A DNA stretch of 64,000 nt from Flavobacterium sp. ZT3R18. GTDB lineage: Bacteria; Bacteroidota; Bacteroidia; Flavobacteriales; Flavobacteriaceae. The position numbers were made by a program, and so were the translations under genes. A model generated the notes under the pieces. That model did no database searches. It was not told the origin of the DNA and saw only the letters and a program-made list of their open reading frames with translations. The stretch covers positions 283,164 through 347,163 of the forward strand of contig NZ_VJZS01000002.1 in the NCBI RefSeq assembly GCF_007097385.1. Reading direction: 5' to 3'. Below are positions 1-9,013 of this stretch, one piece after another; within the stretch, counting starts at the first letter, position 1, and every line of letters begins with the position of its first letter.

Positions 1-597
1 ACATCATTTGATATCATGGGTGACGGAATGGAAGTAGAGCAATACATGAAATTTAGAAACACACTGACTCCAGCAAGTGGTTTTCAAAGTGCACAATACA
101 GAATGATAGAGATCGCCTCGACGGATTTAATCAATCTGATCGATTACCGTTTTCGAGCGACTATTGATAGAAACACACCTTATGAGCACGCTTTAGACCA
201 TATGTATTGGCAAGCAGCTGGGAAAGATCATCAAACGGGTGAAAAATCCTATTTGTTGTTAGAGTTTGAACGCAAATACAAAGCGGCATTTATAACACAG
301 ATGAAGGAATACAACACTATAAATCTTTGGCAAAAATTCAAGCAATTACCGGAATCAGATCAAAAAAAACCGGAGTTGGTAAAAGCGATGCGTCATTACG
401 ATCATACCGTAAACATTACATGGGTTATGGGGCATCTCAATGCGGCCAGAAAATACATTGACAATGGAAAAGGTGATGGCGAAGCGACTGGAGGAAGCGA
501 TTGGAAAAAATACATGCACCCAAGATACCAAAGAAGGATTTTCTTTCCAGAATTATGGAGCGAAGAGGAATTGGTCAATTGGGGAATAGAAAAATAA
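1..597 (+). CDS. kynA: Tryptophan 2,3-dioxygenase, 3' part only
   Basis: The frame is open to the left edge, so only about the last 198 residues are present. Tryptophan 2,3-dioxygenase is a haem enzyme that opens the indole ring of tryptophan to N-formylkynurenine, the first step of the kynurenine route. The fragment shows the PASGFQS block near its start, the segment HYDHTVNITWVMGH that carries candidate haem-ligand histidines, and the late GDGEATGGSDWKKYMHPRYQ region and FFPELW end that I associate with the Bacteroidota branch. An internal ATG at 16 is not the real start because the reading continues upstream in frame. It is followed 25 bases later by the M23 lipoprotein gene on the same strand. 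Confidence 0.88.
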   Translation, partial: TSFDIMGDGMEVEQYMKFRNTLTPASGFQSAQYRMIEIASTDLINLIDYRFRATIDRNTPYEHALDHMYWQAAGKDHQTGEKSYLLLEFERKYKAAFITQMKEYNTINLWQKFKQLPESDQKKPELVKAMRHYDHTVNITWVMGHLNAARKYIDNGKGDGEATGGSDWKKYMHPRYQRRIFFPELWSEEELVNWGIEK

Positions 598-622
598 AAT
601 AGATATATAATAAAGAGGTAGT

Positions 623-1843
623 TTGAAACAAGTCATTATAATTTTAGCAGTATTGTTTTCTTTATGGTCCTGTAATAGGAGTGAAGATACCCTAGGAGAT
701 GTGGCAGTAAAAAAACAGTCAAAAATCAGTGACTTTGGATTTACTTTGTCTGATTATAACGTGGTTAATGACACCATAAAATCAGGGGACACTTTCGGGA
801 GTATTATCCAAAAACAAAACATTGGTGACAAAAAAGTGTATGACATTGTTGGGCAGGTAAAAGATACTTTTGACGTGCGCACCATTAGAATAAACAAGCC
901 TTATACACTACTTAGATGCAAAAGCAAAACCCATAAACTTGACGTTTTTATTTATCAACCAGATGCGTTGCATTATTATGTCGTTGATTTACGTGATTCT
1001 ATAGCAGTTGCTCACAAGAAAACGAAGCCTTTAACTTTAAAACGAAGAACGATTGGCGGTGTGTTAAAAGGATCTTTGTCCGAAACGCTAGAATCGGCAA
1101 AAGTAGAAGGGGCATTGGCGAGTAAAATTTCAAAAATATTTGCGTGGTCTGTCGATTTCTTTAAACTAAAAAAAGGAGATCGGTTTGGATTGACTTTTAC
1201 CGAAAGATACATCAATGATTCTATTTACGATGGAGTTGATAGTCTCGAAGCGGCTTTTTTTGAATATAAAGGCAAGATCATTTATGCTTTTCCATTTGAA
1301 CAAAATCAAGGTTCTGGTAAAATAGAGTACTACGATGAAGAAGGAAAAACGTTAAAAAATTTCTTTCTTAAAACCCCGATCAAATTTAGTCGTATTACCT
1401 CTCATTTTACTTCAAACCGTTTTCATCCCGTGCAGCAAATATGGAAAGCGCACAAAGGAACCGATTATGCGGCACCTTATGGAACGCCTATTTCTACAAC
1501 AGCTGCCGGAACAGTTGAACAAACAGGCTATACAGCAGGAAACGGAAACTTTGTTAAGGTGAAGCATAACAGTACTTATTCTACTCAATATTTACACATG
1601 TCCCGAATACTAGTAAGACGCGGGCAACATGTCAATCAAGGGCAAACCATTGGATTAGTAGGAAGTACAGGATTAGCTACTGGGCCGCATGTATGCTATC
1701 GTTTCTGGAAAAATGGAGTCCAAGTAGATGCTTTACGATTAAAATTACCCAACGGAGAACCAATGAACGGGAAAAATAAAGAACGATTTTCAAAACAAAT
1801 CGAGCCTTTGAAATTTGAATTAGATAGCGTTTCTAATCTTTAA
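623..1843 (+). CDS. M23 family metallopeptidase lipoprotein (peptidoglycan endopeptidase-like)
   Basis: Predicted cell-envelope protein of 406 residues starting at a TTG with the purine-rich sequence AAAGAGG about 5 bases upstream. The N-terminus is a lipoprotein signal with Cys at residue 17 (LFSLWSC). A LysM/OapA-like stretch follows (SGDTFGSIIQ, about residues 54-100). The C-terminal half is a LytM-type M23 domain: HxxxD at H277 and D281, a YLHMS motif, and GPHVCYRFW at 355-363. In LytM-type enzymes the last motif is HxH. Here it reads H356-V-C358, so the second His, normally a zinc ligand, is Cys. The fold is clear. Activity is uncertain unless Cys replaces His as ligand, which may be usual in this lineage. 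Confidence 0.85.
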   Translation: MKQVIIILAVLFSLWSCNRSEDTLGDVAVKKQSKISDFGFTLSDYNVVNDTIKSGDTFGSIIQKQNIGDKKVYDIVGQVKDTFDVRTIRINKPYTLLRCKSKTHKLDVFIYQPDALHYYVVDLRDSIAVAHKKTKPLTLKRRTIGGVLKGSLSETLESAKVEGALASKISKIFAWSVDFFKLKKGDRFGLTFTERYINDSIYDGVDSLEAAFFEYKGKIIYAFPFEQNQGSGKIEYYDEEGKTLKNFFLKTPIKFSRITSHFTSNRFHPVQQIWKAHKGTDYAAPYGTPISTTAAGTVEQTGYTAGNGNFVKVKHNSTYSTQYLHMSRILVRRGQHVNQGQTIGLVGSTGLATGPHVCYRFWKNGVQVDALRLKLPNGEPMNGKNKERFSKQIEPLKFELDSVSNL

Positions 1844-2228
1844 AAGATTTAAGATTGTTGATTAACGATTTTGGATTGCAGATTTTCGGTATCGATAAAT
1901 TCTAATGTTGGTGATTTATAATGAAATAAACAGCATTTAATTTTAACCATATAAGAAATATAAGGTCATTTAAGCTAGATGAAAAAGCAATCACTTATCT
2001 GTTCTTACATTCCTTATATGGTAAGCTTTTTCGTCGCAAACCATACGCTTGGGGAGTCGGGAGTGTTTTTAACTTATATGTCTTATATGGTTAAAAATTG
2101 ACGTCGCTGATTTTAGAATAGGGGTTTTTATTTTCCTGTTTTGCCATTAAATTGTTATATAATAAACTGATTTTAGTCCATTCAAACTTATTTCAGTAAA
2201 TTTGGGCAATTTAAAAAACTAAAATTAA
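1844..2228. repeat. Intergenic region with an inverted-repeat element (22-bp ends)
   Basis: The spacer before pgi has no gene. At 1943-2094 an element is bounded by near-perfect inverted ends starting TTAACCATATAAGAAATA (1943-1964) and the complement at 2073-2094, with one mismatch. Its interior repeats a fragment of the same end (CTTATATGG at 2013-2021). A related but shorter element with a perfect 27-bp stem is at 58778-58845. Just upstream, 1846-1884 holds the words GATTAACGATTTT and GATTGCAGATTT. Similar words recur near 8836-8930, suggesting another degenerate dispersed repeat. Confidence 0.7.
2197..2204 (+). promoter_or_regulatory. -7 box of the pgi promoter (TAAATTTG)
   Basis: TAAATTTG matches the Bacteroidota -7 consensus TAnnTTTG exactly and lies 24 bases before the pgi ATG. 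I see no convincing TTG/TTTG -33 element at the right distance. Confidence 0.6.
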
Positions 2229-3872
2229 ATGGCTTTAAACACAATAAACCCAACGGAAACATCTGCTTGGAAAAAACTTCAGGCGCACTATACTGAAATG
2301 CAAAAGGCTTCGATGACAGCAATGTTTCAAGCCGATACTTCAAGAACCGAAAAATTTCATTTAAAATGGAATGATTTTTTGGTTGATTATTCCAAAAACA
2401 GAATCAATCAGGAAACTATTGATTTGTTACTGGAATTAGCAAACGAAACGGGTTTGAAAGATGCTATTTCCGATTATTTTGGTGGAGCAATTATCAATCA
2501 AACCGAGAATAGAGCGGTTTTGCATACGGCTTTACGCGCTCAAGAATCGGCTGTAATCAATGTAGATGGCATCAATGTAATGCCAGAAGTATATGCCGTA
2601 AAGAACAAAGTTAAATCGTTTACAAGCGAAGTAACTTCAGGGCAAAGAACAGGATATACCGGAAAACCATTTACAGATGTTGTAAATATAGGGATAGGTG
2701 GTTCTGACTTAGGACCTGTAATGGCGGTTGAAGCTTTACAGTTTTATAAAAATCATTTGAATGTACATTTCGCATCGAATGTAGATGGAGATCACGTAAA
2801 TGAGATTATCAAAAAGCTGAATCCAGAGACTACCTTATTTGTAATCGTTTCTAAAACCTTTACCACTCAAGAAACCTTAACGAATTCGGAAACCATCAAA
2901 GCTTGGTTTTTAAAAACGGCTAGTCAAGAAGATGTAGCCAAACATTTTGTGGCGGTTTCAACCAATATTCAAAAAGTAACAGAATTTGGGATCAATCCAG
3001 ACAATGTATTTCCGATGTGGGACTGGGTTGGAGGTCGTTTCTCGTTGTGGAGTGCAGTTGGGCTATCTATAAGTCTTGCCGTTGGTTTTGATAATTTCGA
3101 TGACTTATTAAGTGGTGCCAATGAAATGGATGAGCACTTTAGAACTGCCGATTTTGACAAAAACATTCCTGTAACCTTAGCCTTATTGAGCGTTTGGTAC
3201 AATAACTTTTTTGGTGCCGAAAGTGAAGCTTTGATTCCGTACACACAATATTTACAAAAGCTAGCGCCTTACTTGCAACAAGGAACTATGGAGAGTAACG
3301 GTAAAAGTGTAGGTCGTGATGGGAAACCAGTAAATTATGAAACGGGAACTATTATTTGGGGAGAGCCAGGTACCAATGCCCAACACGCCTTTTTTCAGTT
3401 AATCCACCAAGGAACCAAATTGATTCCTTCTGATTTCATTGGATTCGTAAAACCATTATACGGGGACGAAGATCATCATGATAAATTGATGTCTAACTTT
3501 TTTGCTCAAACCGAAGCCTTGATGAATGGTAAATCTCAAGAGCAAGTACAGGCAGAATTTGACAAGCAAGGTCTTAGTGCCAAAAAAGCAAGTGTACTTT
3601 TGCCTTTTAAAGTGTTTAGCGGTAACAAACCAACCAATACAATATTGATTCAAAAATTAACACCTAAATCTTTGGGGTCTTTGATAGCCATGTACGAACA
3701 TAAAATTTTTGTGCAAGGGATCATCTGGAACATCTTTAGTTTTGATCAATGGGGAGTAGAACTCGGAAAACAATTGGCTAATTCTATATTGGAAGAGATC
3801 AACACAAAACAAGTTGCAACCCACGATAGTTCTACTAAATTTTTACTGAATCATTTCTTAGAAAACAAATAG
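2229..3872 (+). CDS. pgi: Glucose-6-phosphate isomerase
   Basis: Cytoplasmic enzyme interconverting glucose 6-phosphate and fructose 6-phosphate in glycolysis and gluconeogenesis. At 547 residues it has the length of the long bacterial/eukaryotic form. The sugar-phosphate-binding segment [14 protein letters not shown], the SKTFTTQET motif, the signature [15 protein letters not shown] and the C-terminal region [15 protein letters not shown] are all present. The start is ATG at 2229, with a consensus -7 box 24 bases upstream. A strong stem-loop terminator follows at 3937-3968, so the gene is probably transcribed alone. Confidence 0.97.
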   Translation: MALNTINPTETSAWKKLQAHYTEMQKASMTAMFQADTSRTEKFHLKWNDFLVDYSKNRINQETIDLLLELANETGLKDAISDYFGGAIINQTENRAVLHTALRAQESAVINVDGINVMPEVYAVKNKVKSFTSEVTSGQRTGYTGKPFTDVVNIGIGGSDLGPVMAVEALQFYKNHLNVHFASNVDGDHVNEIIKKLNPETTLFVIVSKTFTTQETLTNSETIKAWFLKTASQEDVAKHFVAVSTNIQKVTEFGINPDNVFPMWDWVGGRFSLWSAVGLSISLAVGFDNFDDLLSGANEMDEHFRTADFDKNIPVTLALLSVWYNNFFGAESEALIPYTQYLQKLAPYLQQGTMESNGKSVGRDGKPVNYETGTIIWGEPGTNAQHAFFQLIHQGTKLIPSDFIGFVKPLYGDEDHHDKLMSNFFAQTEALMNGKSQEQVQAEFDKQGLSAKKASVLLPFKVFSGNKPTNTILIQKLTPKSLGSLIAMYEHKIFVQGIIWNIFSFDQWGVELGKQLANSILEEINTKQVATHDSSTKFLLNHFLENK

Positions 3873-3936
3873 TTAACTTTTTGTAAATAATACCATTAAT
3901 TATTATAGTCCAATGGTTTTGGTATAATAATTGAGA

Positions 3937-3968
3937 AGCCCTGATTTATGATAATCAGGGCTTTTTTT
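3937..3968 (+). terminator. Intrinsic terminator of pgi
   Basis: A 10-bp perfect stem AGCCCTGATT/AATCAGGGCT with a 6-base loop runs into a T tract. It sits 65 bases after the pgi stop. Confidence 0.9.
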
Positions 3969-4177
3969 ATAAATAAAAAAGCATAAATTTTTCATAAATC
4001 CAAAATAAAACTATTATTTTGGATTTTCGAATTATTATATTCTTAGTATTTATGTTTAAATTCAGATAAAAACGCAAAATATTAATCAATTAATAAAAAT
4101 ATGCTTATTTAGTATGCGTGTATAGTAAAAAGTGTAATAACTTAATGTTTCCTTAACATTTATTGATTCAAATGTTA

Positions 4178-4185
4178 TAATTTTG
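4178..4185 (+). promoter_or_regulatory. -7 box of the TonB receptor promoter (TAATTTTG)
   Basis: TAATTTTG fits TAnnTTTG. It overlaps an in-frame TTG at 4183, which therefore cannot be the translation start. The ATG at 4207 is favoured. Confidence 0.55.
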
Positions 4186-4206
4186 CCAAAAATATTTAAA
4201 CAAACA

Positions 4207-7047
4207 ATGATGACTACAATGAAAAATTGGGTGCTTACTGGATTGCTATTTTTAGTGGTTTCAACCGTGTTTTCACAAGGGAAAATTACTGGAACCATTA
4301 CAGATGGACAAGGTCCTTTGCCTGGAGCAAATATTGCGATTAAAGGTTCAACTAGTACTTCGACAGGTTTTGATGGTAAATTTACCATTACTGCTTCTGC
4401 AAATGCTGGGCAATTAATTATTTCTTACATTGGTTATGAAAACCAAACAGTTAAGTTCACAGCTTTAAACAACGGTACTACAGATTTGGGTAATATTGTT
4501 TTGGTGTCTAATTCAAATGAATTGAGTGAAATAGTTGTTAAATCAACTGTTGTTGACGTTGCAAAAGGCAGAAAAACTCCTGTTGCTGTATCTACGATTA
4601 AAGCCGCGGAGATTCAAGAAAAATTAGGGACTCAAGAATTTCCTGAAATTCTAAAAAACACACCTTCAGTATATGCTACAAAAGGTGGTGGTGGTTTTGG
4701 AGATTCAAGAATTAATATTCGTGGATTTGCTCAAGAAAATATAGCAGTAATGGTTAATGGAATGCCTATTAACGACATGGAAAACGGTCGCGTTTTTTGG
4801 AGTAACTGGGCAGGATTGTCTGATGTTACATCAGCGATGCAAGTGCAAAGAGGTTTAGGTTCTTCAAAATTGGCTGTTTCATCTGTTGGGGGAACAATAA
4901 ATATTCTTACTAAATCTTCTGACAAAAAAGAAGGAGGATCAATTTCTACTGGTTTTGGAAATGCAAATTATTTAAAAACTCAAGCTTCTTATAATAGTGG
5001 GAAATTAGATAATGGACTTTCGGCTTCTATTTTATTGGCTCAAACTCAAGGAGATGGGTACGTAAACGGTACTGACTTTCAAGGAGTAAACTATTATGTG
5101 GCTTTAGGATATGCTACTAAAAATAATAAACATGATTTTCAATTGACTATAACGGGGGCTCCACAATGGCACAACCAAAGAGCTACTGCTTCTACAATTG
5201 CCACTTACCAACAATACGGTTCGATGGATGATCCAAATGTAAGGTACAATGCCGATGCAGGGTATTTGAATGGGGAAAAATACAATATCAATAAAAATTA
5301 CTATCACAAGCCGATTGCATCTATCAACTGGGATTATGCAATTAACGAAACGACTAAATTATCTACGATACTTTATGCTTCATGGGGTCGTGGTGCTGGA
5401 TCAAGAACTGCAGGTGGAATTAGAGGAAAAGCATATAACGACGTAACTGCCTTTAGAACGGCTGACGGATTGGTAGATTATGATAAAATTCAAGCCTACA
5501 ATTCTGGCGTACCTGTCATGATTAATGGTTTTACGGGTCTTCAGACTAGAACTAAAATCGGGGGAGTATATCAAAATAGTACTGCTTCCGGGTCTAATGC
5601 TAATACTCCTGCTGCTGCTAGTTCGGGTACTTCTGGTATCTCTCAAACTTCTTCTATTAATTCACATGACTGGTATGGTGGAGTGATTGACTTGAATAAA
5701 AAATTAAGCGAAACGTTAACTTTGGATTTTGGTGTTGATGCTAGATCTTACAAAGGGTATCATTATACCGTTTTGAATGATTTGTTGGGTGGGAATGAGT
5801 ATTTAGATAATAGCAATGTTAATTATCCAAATAGACATCTTACTACAACTTACGATACGGATGTTCAATGGAATGTTTTTGAGAATAAAGATTATGAAAA
5901 AATTGCTTTTAATAGTACTGGAAACGTAACTTGGTATGGTGCTTTTACGCAATTAGAATATTCTAAAGACAATTTAACGGCTTTTGTGCAAGGAGCAGTT
6001 TCTCAACAAGGATTTAAAAGAGAAGATGATTTTGTATATGCGCCAACAAATCCTTTAGCTTCTACGGATTATGAGAAGATATTGGGAGGTAACGTAAAAG
6101 GAGGAGCTAACTATAACATCAACGAAAATCACAATGTTTATGTAAATGCTGGATACTATTCAAAGCAACCATTCTTTAATTCAGTTTATCCAAATAACAG
6201 ATCTCTAGTAAATCCTAATCTTACCAATGAGAAAATATTAGGCTTTGAAGGTGGATATGGTTTCCGTTCAGCTAAATTTAATGCTAACTTAAACGTTTAC
6301 AATACTCATTGGGATGATAGATATTTAAGAGGGAATGCGCTTCCAGCTTCTGCAGCTACTTCAACTACTCCAGCTATTATTGCTAATTCAACTTATTCAG
6401 AATATTTAGGTATTAATGAGGTGCACTCTGGAGTTGAACTTGAGATAAACTCACCTATAACCGATAAATTGAGAGTAAATGCTATGTTTTCTTATGGAAT
6501 ATGGGAATACAAAGGGAATGCTATTAGTAATTCTTATTTGTTGGCGGATAATACAGCTGTTCCCGGGTTCACTGATGTTACGCTATATATGGACAAAGCT
6601 AAAGTAGGTGATGCGGCTCAAATGACAGCTTCTTTGGGAGCTTCTTATGAGGTTTTGACAAGAGTAACTTTAGATGCAAATTATAATTTTAATAATAATT
6701 TATATGCTGGAATTACTCCCGCTAATTTCTCATCGGCTACCAATAAAGGAGCGTTAGAATTGCCGTCTTATGGATTGATGGATGCTGGTTTCTCTTATAA
6801 AATGCTTGTTGGTGCAAAGAAAGACAAGTCAATGAATTTTAGAATAAATGTGAACAACGTTTTAGACGAAACGTATATTGCTGAATCTAGAACTAACATC
6901 TTTGCTGATGATAATATAGATTCAAAAATCCCTGCAAAAGGGACTTATACTTCAAATGGACTGATTTACGACGGAGTTGCAACTGCCAACCAAGTTTTCT
7001 TCGGATTTGGAAGAACTTGGAACTTTAGTATGCGTTACGATTTCTAA
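4207..7047 (+). CDS. TonB-dependent outer-membrane receptor with carboxypeptidase-like N-terminal domain
   Basis: Outer-membrane beta-barrel for TonB/ExbBD-driven uptake; the substrate cannot be told from the sequence. The start is one of the close ATGs at 4207, 4210 or 4219, ahead of the signal peptide NWVLTGLLFLVVSTVFSQ. Next come a carboxypeptidase-D-like regulatory domain (GKITGTITDGQGPLPGANIA, about residues 27-105), a plug domain (LKNTPSVYATKGGGGFGDSR, INIRGFAQEN, GLGSSKLAVSSVGGTINI) and a large barrel ending in FSMRYDF with a C-terminal aromatic residue. No SusD-like partner gene is next to it, so it looks like a stand-alone receptor. It ends before a terminator at 7073. Confidence 0.92.
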   Translation: MMTTMKNWVLTGLLFLVVSTVFSQGKITGTITDGQGPLPGANIAIKGSTSTSTGFDGKFTITASANAGQLIISYIGYENQTVKFTALNNGTTDLGNIVLVSNSNELSEIVVKSTVVDVAKGRKTPVAVSTIKAAEIQEKLGTQEFPEILKNTPSVYATKGGGGFGDSRINIRGFAQENIAVMVNGMPINDMENGRVFWSNWAGLSDVTSAMQVQRGLGSSKLAVSSVGGTINILTKSSDKKEGGSISTGFGNANYLKTQASYNSGKLDNGLSASILLAQTQGDGYVNGTDFQGVNYYVALGYATKNNKHDFQLTITGAPQWHNQRATASTIATYQQYGSMDDPNVRYNADAGYLNGEKYNINKNYYHKPIASINWDYAINETTKLSTILYASWGRGAGSRTAGGIRGKAYNDVTAFRTADGLVDYDKIQAYNSGVPVMINGFTGLQTRTKIGGVYQNSTASGSNANTPAAASSGTSGISQTSSINSHDWYGGVIDLNKKLSETLTLDFGVDARSYKGYHYTVLNDLLGGNEYLDNSNVNYPNRHLTTTYDTDVQWNVFENKDYEKIAFNSTGNVTWYGAFTQLEYSKDNLTAFVQGAVSQQGFKREDDFVYAPTNPLASTDYEKILGGNVKGGANYNINENHNVYVNAGYYSKQPFFNSVYPNNRSLVNPNLTNEKILGFEGGYGFRSAKFNANLNVYNTHWDDRYLRGNALPASAATSTTPAIIANSTYSEYLGINEVHSGVELEINSPITDKLRVNAMFSYGIWEYKGNAISNSYLLADNTAVPGFTDVTLYMDKAKVGDAAQMTASLGASYEVLTRVTLDANYNFNNNLYAGITPANFSSATNKGALELPSYGLMDAGFSYKMLVGAKKDKSMNFRINVNNVLDETYIAESRTNIFADDNIDSKIPAKGTYTSNGLIYDGVATANQVFFGFGRTWNFSMRYDF

Positions 7048-7072
7048 AAAAAGAATAAAAATATTGTATAGA

Positions 7073-7109
7073 AAACCCCAATCGCTTTTTAGTGAATCGG
7101 GGTTTTTTT
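7073..7109 (+). terminator. Intrinsic terminator of the first TonB receptor gene
   Basis: AACCCC pairs with GGGGTT, with a further CGC/GTG inner pairing across a bulge, and a run of seven T follows. It sits 26 bases after the stop codon. Confidence 0.75.
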
Positions 7110-7123
7110 ATGACTTTTTTGCT

Positions 7124-7131
7124 TATATTTG
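7124..7131 (+). promoter_or_regulatory. -7 box (TATATTTG) for the small membrane protein
   Basis: Exact TAnnTTTG match 20 bases upstream of the ATG at 7152 and just after the upstream terminator. It lies inside the longer open frame that begins at 7092, which supports the ATG at 7152 as the start. Confidence 0.55.
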
Positions 7132-7151
7132 TTCAAATTAAAAACTTATTT

Positions 7152-7574
7152 ATGTACACTATTTTACAAAAATTTCACTCAGGTTGGGCTTATGTTGCAT
7201 TGTTGGTTCTAGTTATTGCTGTTGTTAATGCCATAATAGGAATGTCTTCTAAAAAAGAATTTACTGCCAAAGACAGAAAAATTGCTTTGTTTGGATTGAT
7301 AGGTACACACGTTCAATTGTTGGTTGGGTTGATTTTGTATTTTGTGTCTCCGCTAGGATTGGCCTCTTTGGGACAAATGTCTGATAAAGCATTGCGTTTA
7401 ACTTCATTAGAACACCCTTTGGTTAATTTAATTGCTATTACTCTGATTACTATAGGTTGGTCTAAACATAAAAAATTAACAACTAGCGAATCAAAATTTA
7501 AAACCTTTTCTATATTTTACGGTTTAGGATTAGTACTTATTTTAAGTAGAATTCCTTGGTCATTGTGGTTTTAA
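7152..7574 (+). CDS. Small four-helix membrane protein, cytochrome b-like family
   Basis: Predicted inner-membrane protein of 140 residues. The ATG at 7152 (MYTILQKFHSGWAY) is preferred over an in-frame upstream TTG at 7092, because that one lies in the preceding terminator and upstream of the -7 box. Four hydrophobic segments are visible: YVALLVLVIAVVNAIIG, ALFGLIGTHVQLLVGLILYF, PLVNLIAITLITIGW and FYGLGLVLILSRIPW. Homologues in flavobacteria are, to my recollection, often labelled cytochrome B. The histidines at FHSGW, THVQ and EHPL could bind haem, but this is not shown. The gene is flanked by its own promoter and terminator. The function is unknown. Confidence 0.75.
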   Translation: MYTILQKFHSGWAYVALLVLVIAVVNAIIGMSSKKEFTAKDRKIALFGLIGTHVQLLVGLILYFVSPLGLASLGQMSDKALRLTSLEHPLVNLIAITLITIGWSKHKKLTTSESKFKTFSIFYGLGLVLILSRIPWSLWF

Positions 7575-7583
7575 TACAATTTT

Positions 7584-7610
7584 AAAAAGTCCTGAAAAGG
7601 ACTTTTTTTT
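7584..7610 (+). terminator. Intrinsic terminator after the small membrane protein
   Basis: AAAAAGTCC / GGACTTTTT stem around a short loop with a following T run, 10 bases after the stop. Confidence 0.85.
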
Positions 7611-7655
7611 ACCAATACTTTTTTGCAATTCAAAGTTTCACCTAATAAACTATAA

Positions 7656-8162
7656 ATGAAAAAAATTATCACACTGTTATTTTTAATAGCCAATGTTGGC
7701 TTAATGAGCAGTCAGAGTTCTATTATAAATAACAAGAAATTTTCCATTAATAAAGACACGGTAAAGAAAACTAATAAAATAAGTGAGAAAGAAGTTGTAA
7801 AAGAAACTGATAAAGTTGAAGCTGATCCAGATACTGTAATAGTCGAAACGGGGAAGTTTGTATTCTTCAAAAAAAATGCACATGCATCTTATTATCACGA
7901 TAAGTTTAATGGCAAAAGAACGGCAAGCGGCAAGCGATTTGACAACAAAAAACTAACCGCAGCCCATAGGAAATTCCCTTTTGGAACCAAACTTAGAATC
8001 ACGAATGAAGCCAATGGTAAATCAGTTGTTGTAGAGGTAATAGACAGAGGGCCTTTTGCAAGAGGAAGAGAAATAGATTTAAGTAAAAAAGCTTTTATGG
8101 ATATTGCTTCTAATAAAGGAAGTGGAGCTGTAATTGTAAAAATGGAGGAATTGCGAAAGTGA
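7656..8162 (+). CDS. RlpA-like double-psi beta-barrel protein
   Basis: Exported protein of 168 residues with a signal peptide (IITLLFLIANVGLMSSQ). A polar Lys/Glu-rich linker (about 25-65) precedes a C-terminal RlpA-like double-psi barrel: ASYYHDKFNGKRTASGKRFD, LTAAHRKFPFGTKLRIT, VVVEVIDRGPFARGREIDLS. RlpA family members bind or cleave denuded septal peptidoglycan, and some are lytic transglycosylases. The Asp in VIDRGPF and the His in AAHRKFPFG are the conserved positions. There is no SPOR domain, so any septal targeting must come from elsewhere. The gene is monocistronic by position. Confidence 0.87.
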   Translation: MKKIITLLFLIANVGLMSSQSSIINNKKFSINKDTVKKTNKISEKEVVKETDKVEADPDTVIVETGKFVFFKKNAHASYYHDKFNGKRTASGKRFDNKKLTAAHRKFPFGTKLRITNEANGKSVVVEVIDRGPFARGREIDLSKKAFMDIASNKGSGAVIVKMEELRK

Positions 8163-8318
8163 TAGCCTTTTTAGTAATTAGTGAAAAGTGATTAGCTCTT
8201 GACTGTTGAATGAATTTTGAATTCTTTATAAAATTATGTTATTCTTTATTTCTAATAAAATTAGATTTTTTAGTTCTAAGGCGCGTTTTGCTAATCACTA
8301 ATTACTCTTCACAATCAC
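8163..8318. repeat. Inverted-repeat element without a gene, related to the arms around the sdhA-sdhB insertion
   Basis: The left arm at 8173-8196 (AGTAATTAGTGAAAAGTGAT plus TAGC) and the right arm at 8290-8318 (GCTAATCACTAATTACTC, then ACAATCACT) are imperfect inverted repeats enclosing about 90 bp of AT-rich DNA with no gene. The same words (AATTAGTGA, GTGATTAG) flank the four-helix-bundle gene at 54.8-55.2 kb. The element ends exactly at the stop codon of the CYTH gene. Confidence 0.6.
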
Positions 8319-8798
8319 TTACTCTTCCCAATTCTTAAACGGGTTGTTGCTTAAATAGGAATTGTAATAGCGTTTGTCATTGGTTACTTCTTTACCTAGC
8401 CAAATCGGTTTTTCGAAGAATTCTGTTTCTGATGTAAGTTCAATTTCAGCCATAATTAAGCCTTCATTGTCGCCATAAAATTCATCTATTTCTACTGTAT
8501 GTTTGGCTGTTTTGACTTCAAATCGAGTTTTGTCAATAACGCCAGCTTCGCACAATAGTAATAATTTTTCGGCTTCCACGACGGGGATTTCTTTTTCCCA
8601 TTCAAAACGAGACAAGCCCGAATCATTCGACGGTCCTTTTATAGTCAAAAAACCGGTATTTCCTTTTATACGGACTCTTACGGTTCTTTCGGGAACGGAG
8701 CTCAGATAGCCTTGTTTTATTCGGTTTTGAGTAAAAGCTTCTTTTTTGAACGCATCCGAAGTGACTAAAAATTTTCTTTCTATTTCTATCATTTTCAT
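8319..8798 (-). CDS. CYTH-domain protein (triphosphate tunnel metalloenzyme family)
   Basis: A 159-residue cytoplasmic protein of the CYTH/TTM superfamily. Members act on triphosphate substrates, for example as inorganic tripolyphosphatases, with divalent metal. It begins MKMIEIERKFLV, carrying the signature ExExK that binds metal and phosphate. The alternating charged strands of the tunnel follow: RTVRVRIKGNTGFLTIKG, FEWEKEIP, VEIDEF, AEIELTSE. A shorter start at the second Met (MIEIERKF) is equally possible. It converges on the RlpA-like gene across an inverted-repeat element. Confidence 0.88.
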   Translation of the reverse strand: MKMIEIERKFLVTSDAFKKEAFTQNRIKQGYLSSVPERTVRVRIKGNTGFLTIKGPSNDSGLSRFEWEKEIPVVEAEKLLLLCEAGVIDKTRFEVKTAKHTVEIDEFYGDNEGLIMAEIELTSETEFFEKPIWLGKEVTNDKRYYNSYLSNNPFKNWEE

Positions 8799-8814
8799 GA
8801 ATTAATAATTTTAG

Positions 8815-8832
8815 TCCCGAAAGATTTCGGGA
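8815..8832. repeat. Short palindrome TCCCGAAAGATTTCGGGA
   Basis: An 18-base palindrome with two central mismatched positions. It belongs to the family CCCGAWAGCTWTCGGG seen at several other places in this window. Confidence 0.7.
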
Positions 8833-9001
8833 GATGATTAACGATTTTTGATTTCTCAAAACAAAATCTGAAATGCTTCGCCAGTTCGCTATCGCTGGGG
8901 TCAAAAAGCGTTAATCGAAAATCAGCAATCTTCGCTGCTGCATCAAAGATATTCATTTATTTTTTAACAGTCTCCCGGTATCATTTCTTTCAAAACGTTT
9001 C

Positions 9002-9009
9002 TAAATTTG
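9002..9009 (+). promoter_or_regulatory. -7 box of dinB (TAAATTTG), only 4 bases before the ATG
   Basis: The exact TAnnTTTG match ends at 9009 and the dinB ATG is at 9014. With the usual start point a few bases after the box, the message would be leaderless or almost so. Confidence 0.55.
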
Positions 9010-9013
9010 TAAC

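Noticed and set aside
4183..4206. Upstream start of the first TonB receptor at TTG 4183
   Set aside because: It overlaps the TAATTTTG -7 box and adds residues before a normal signal peptide.
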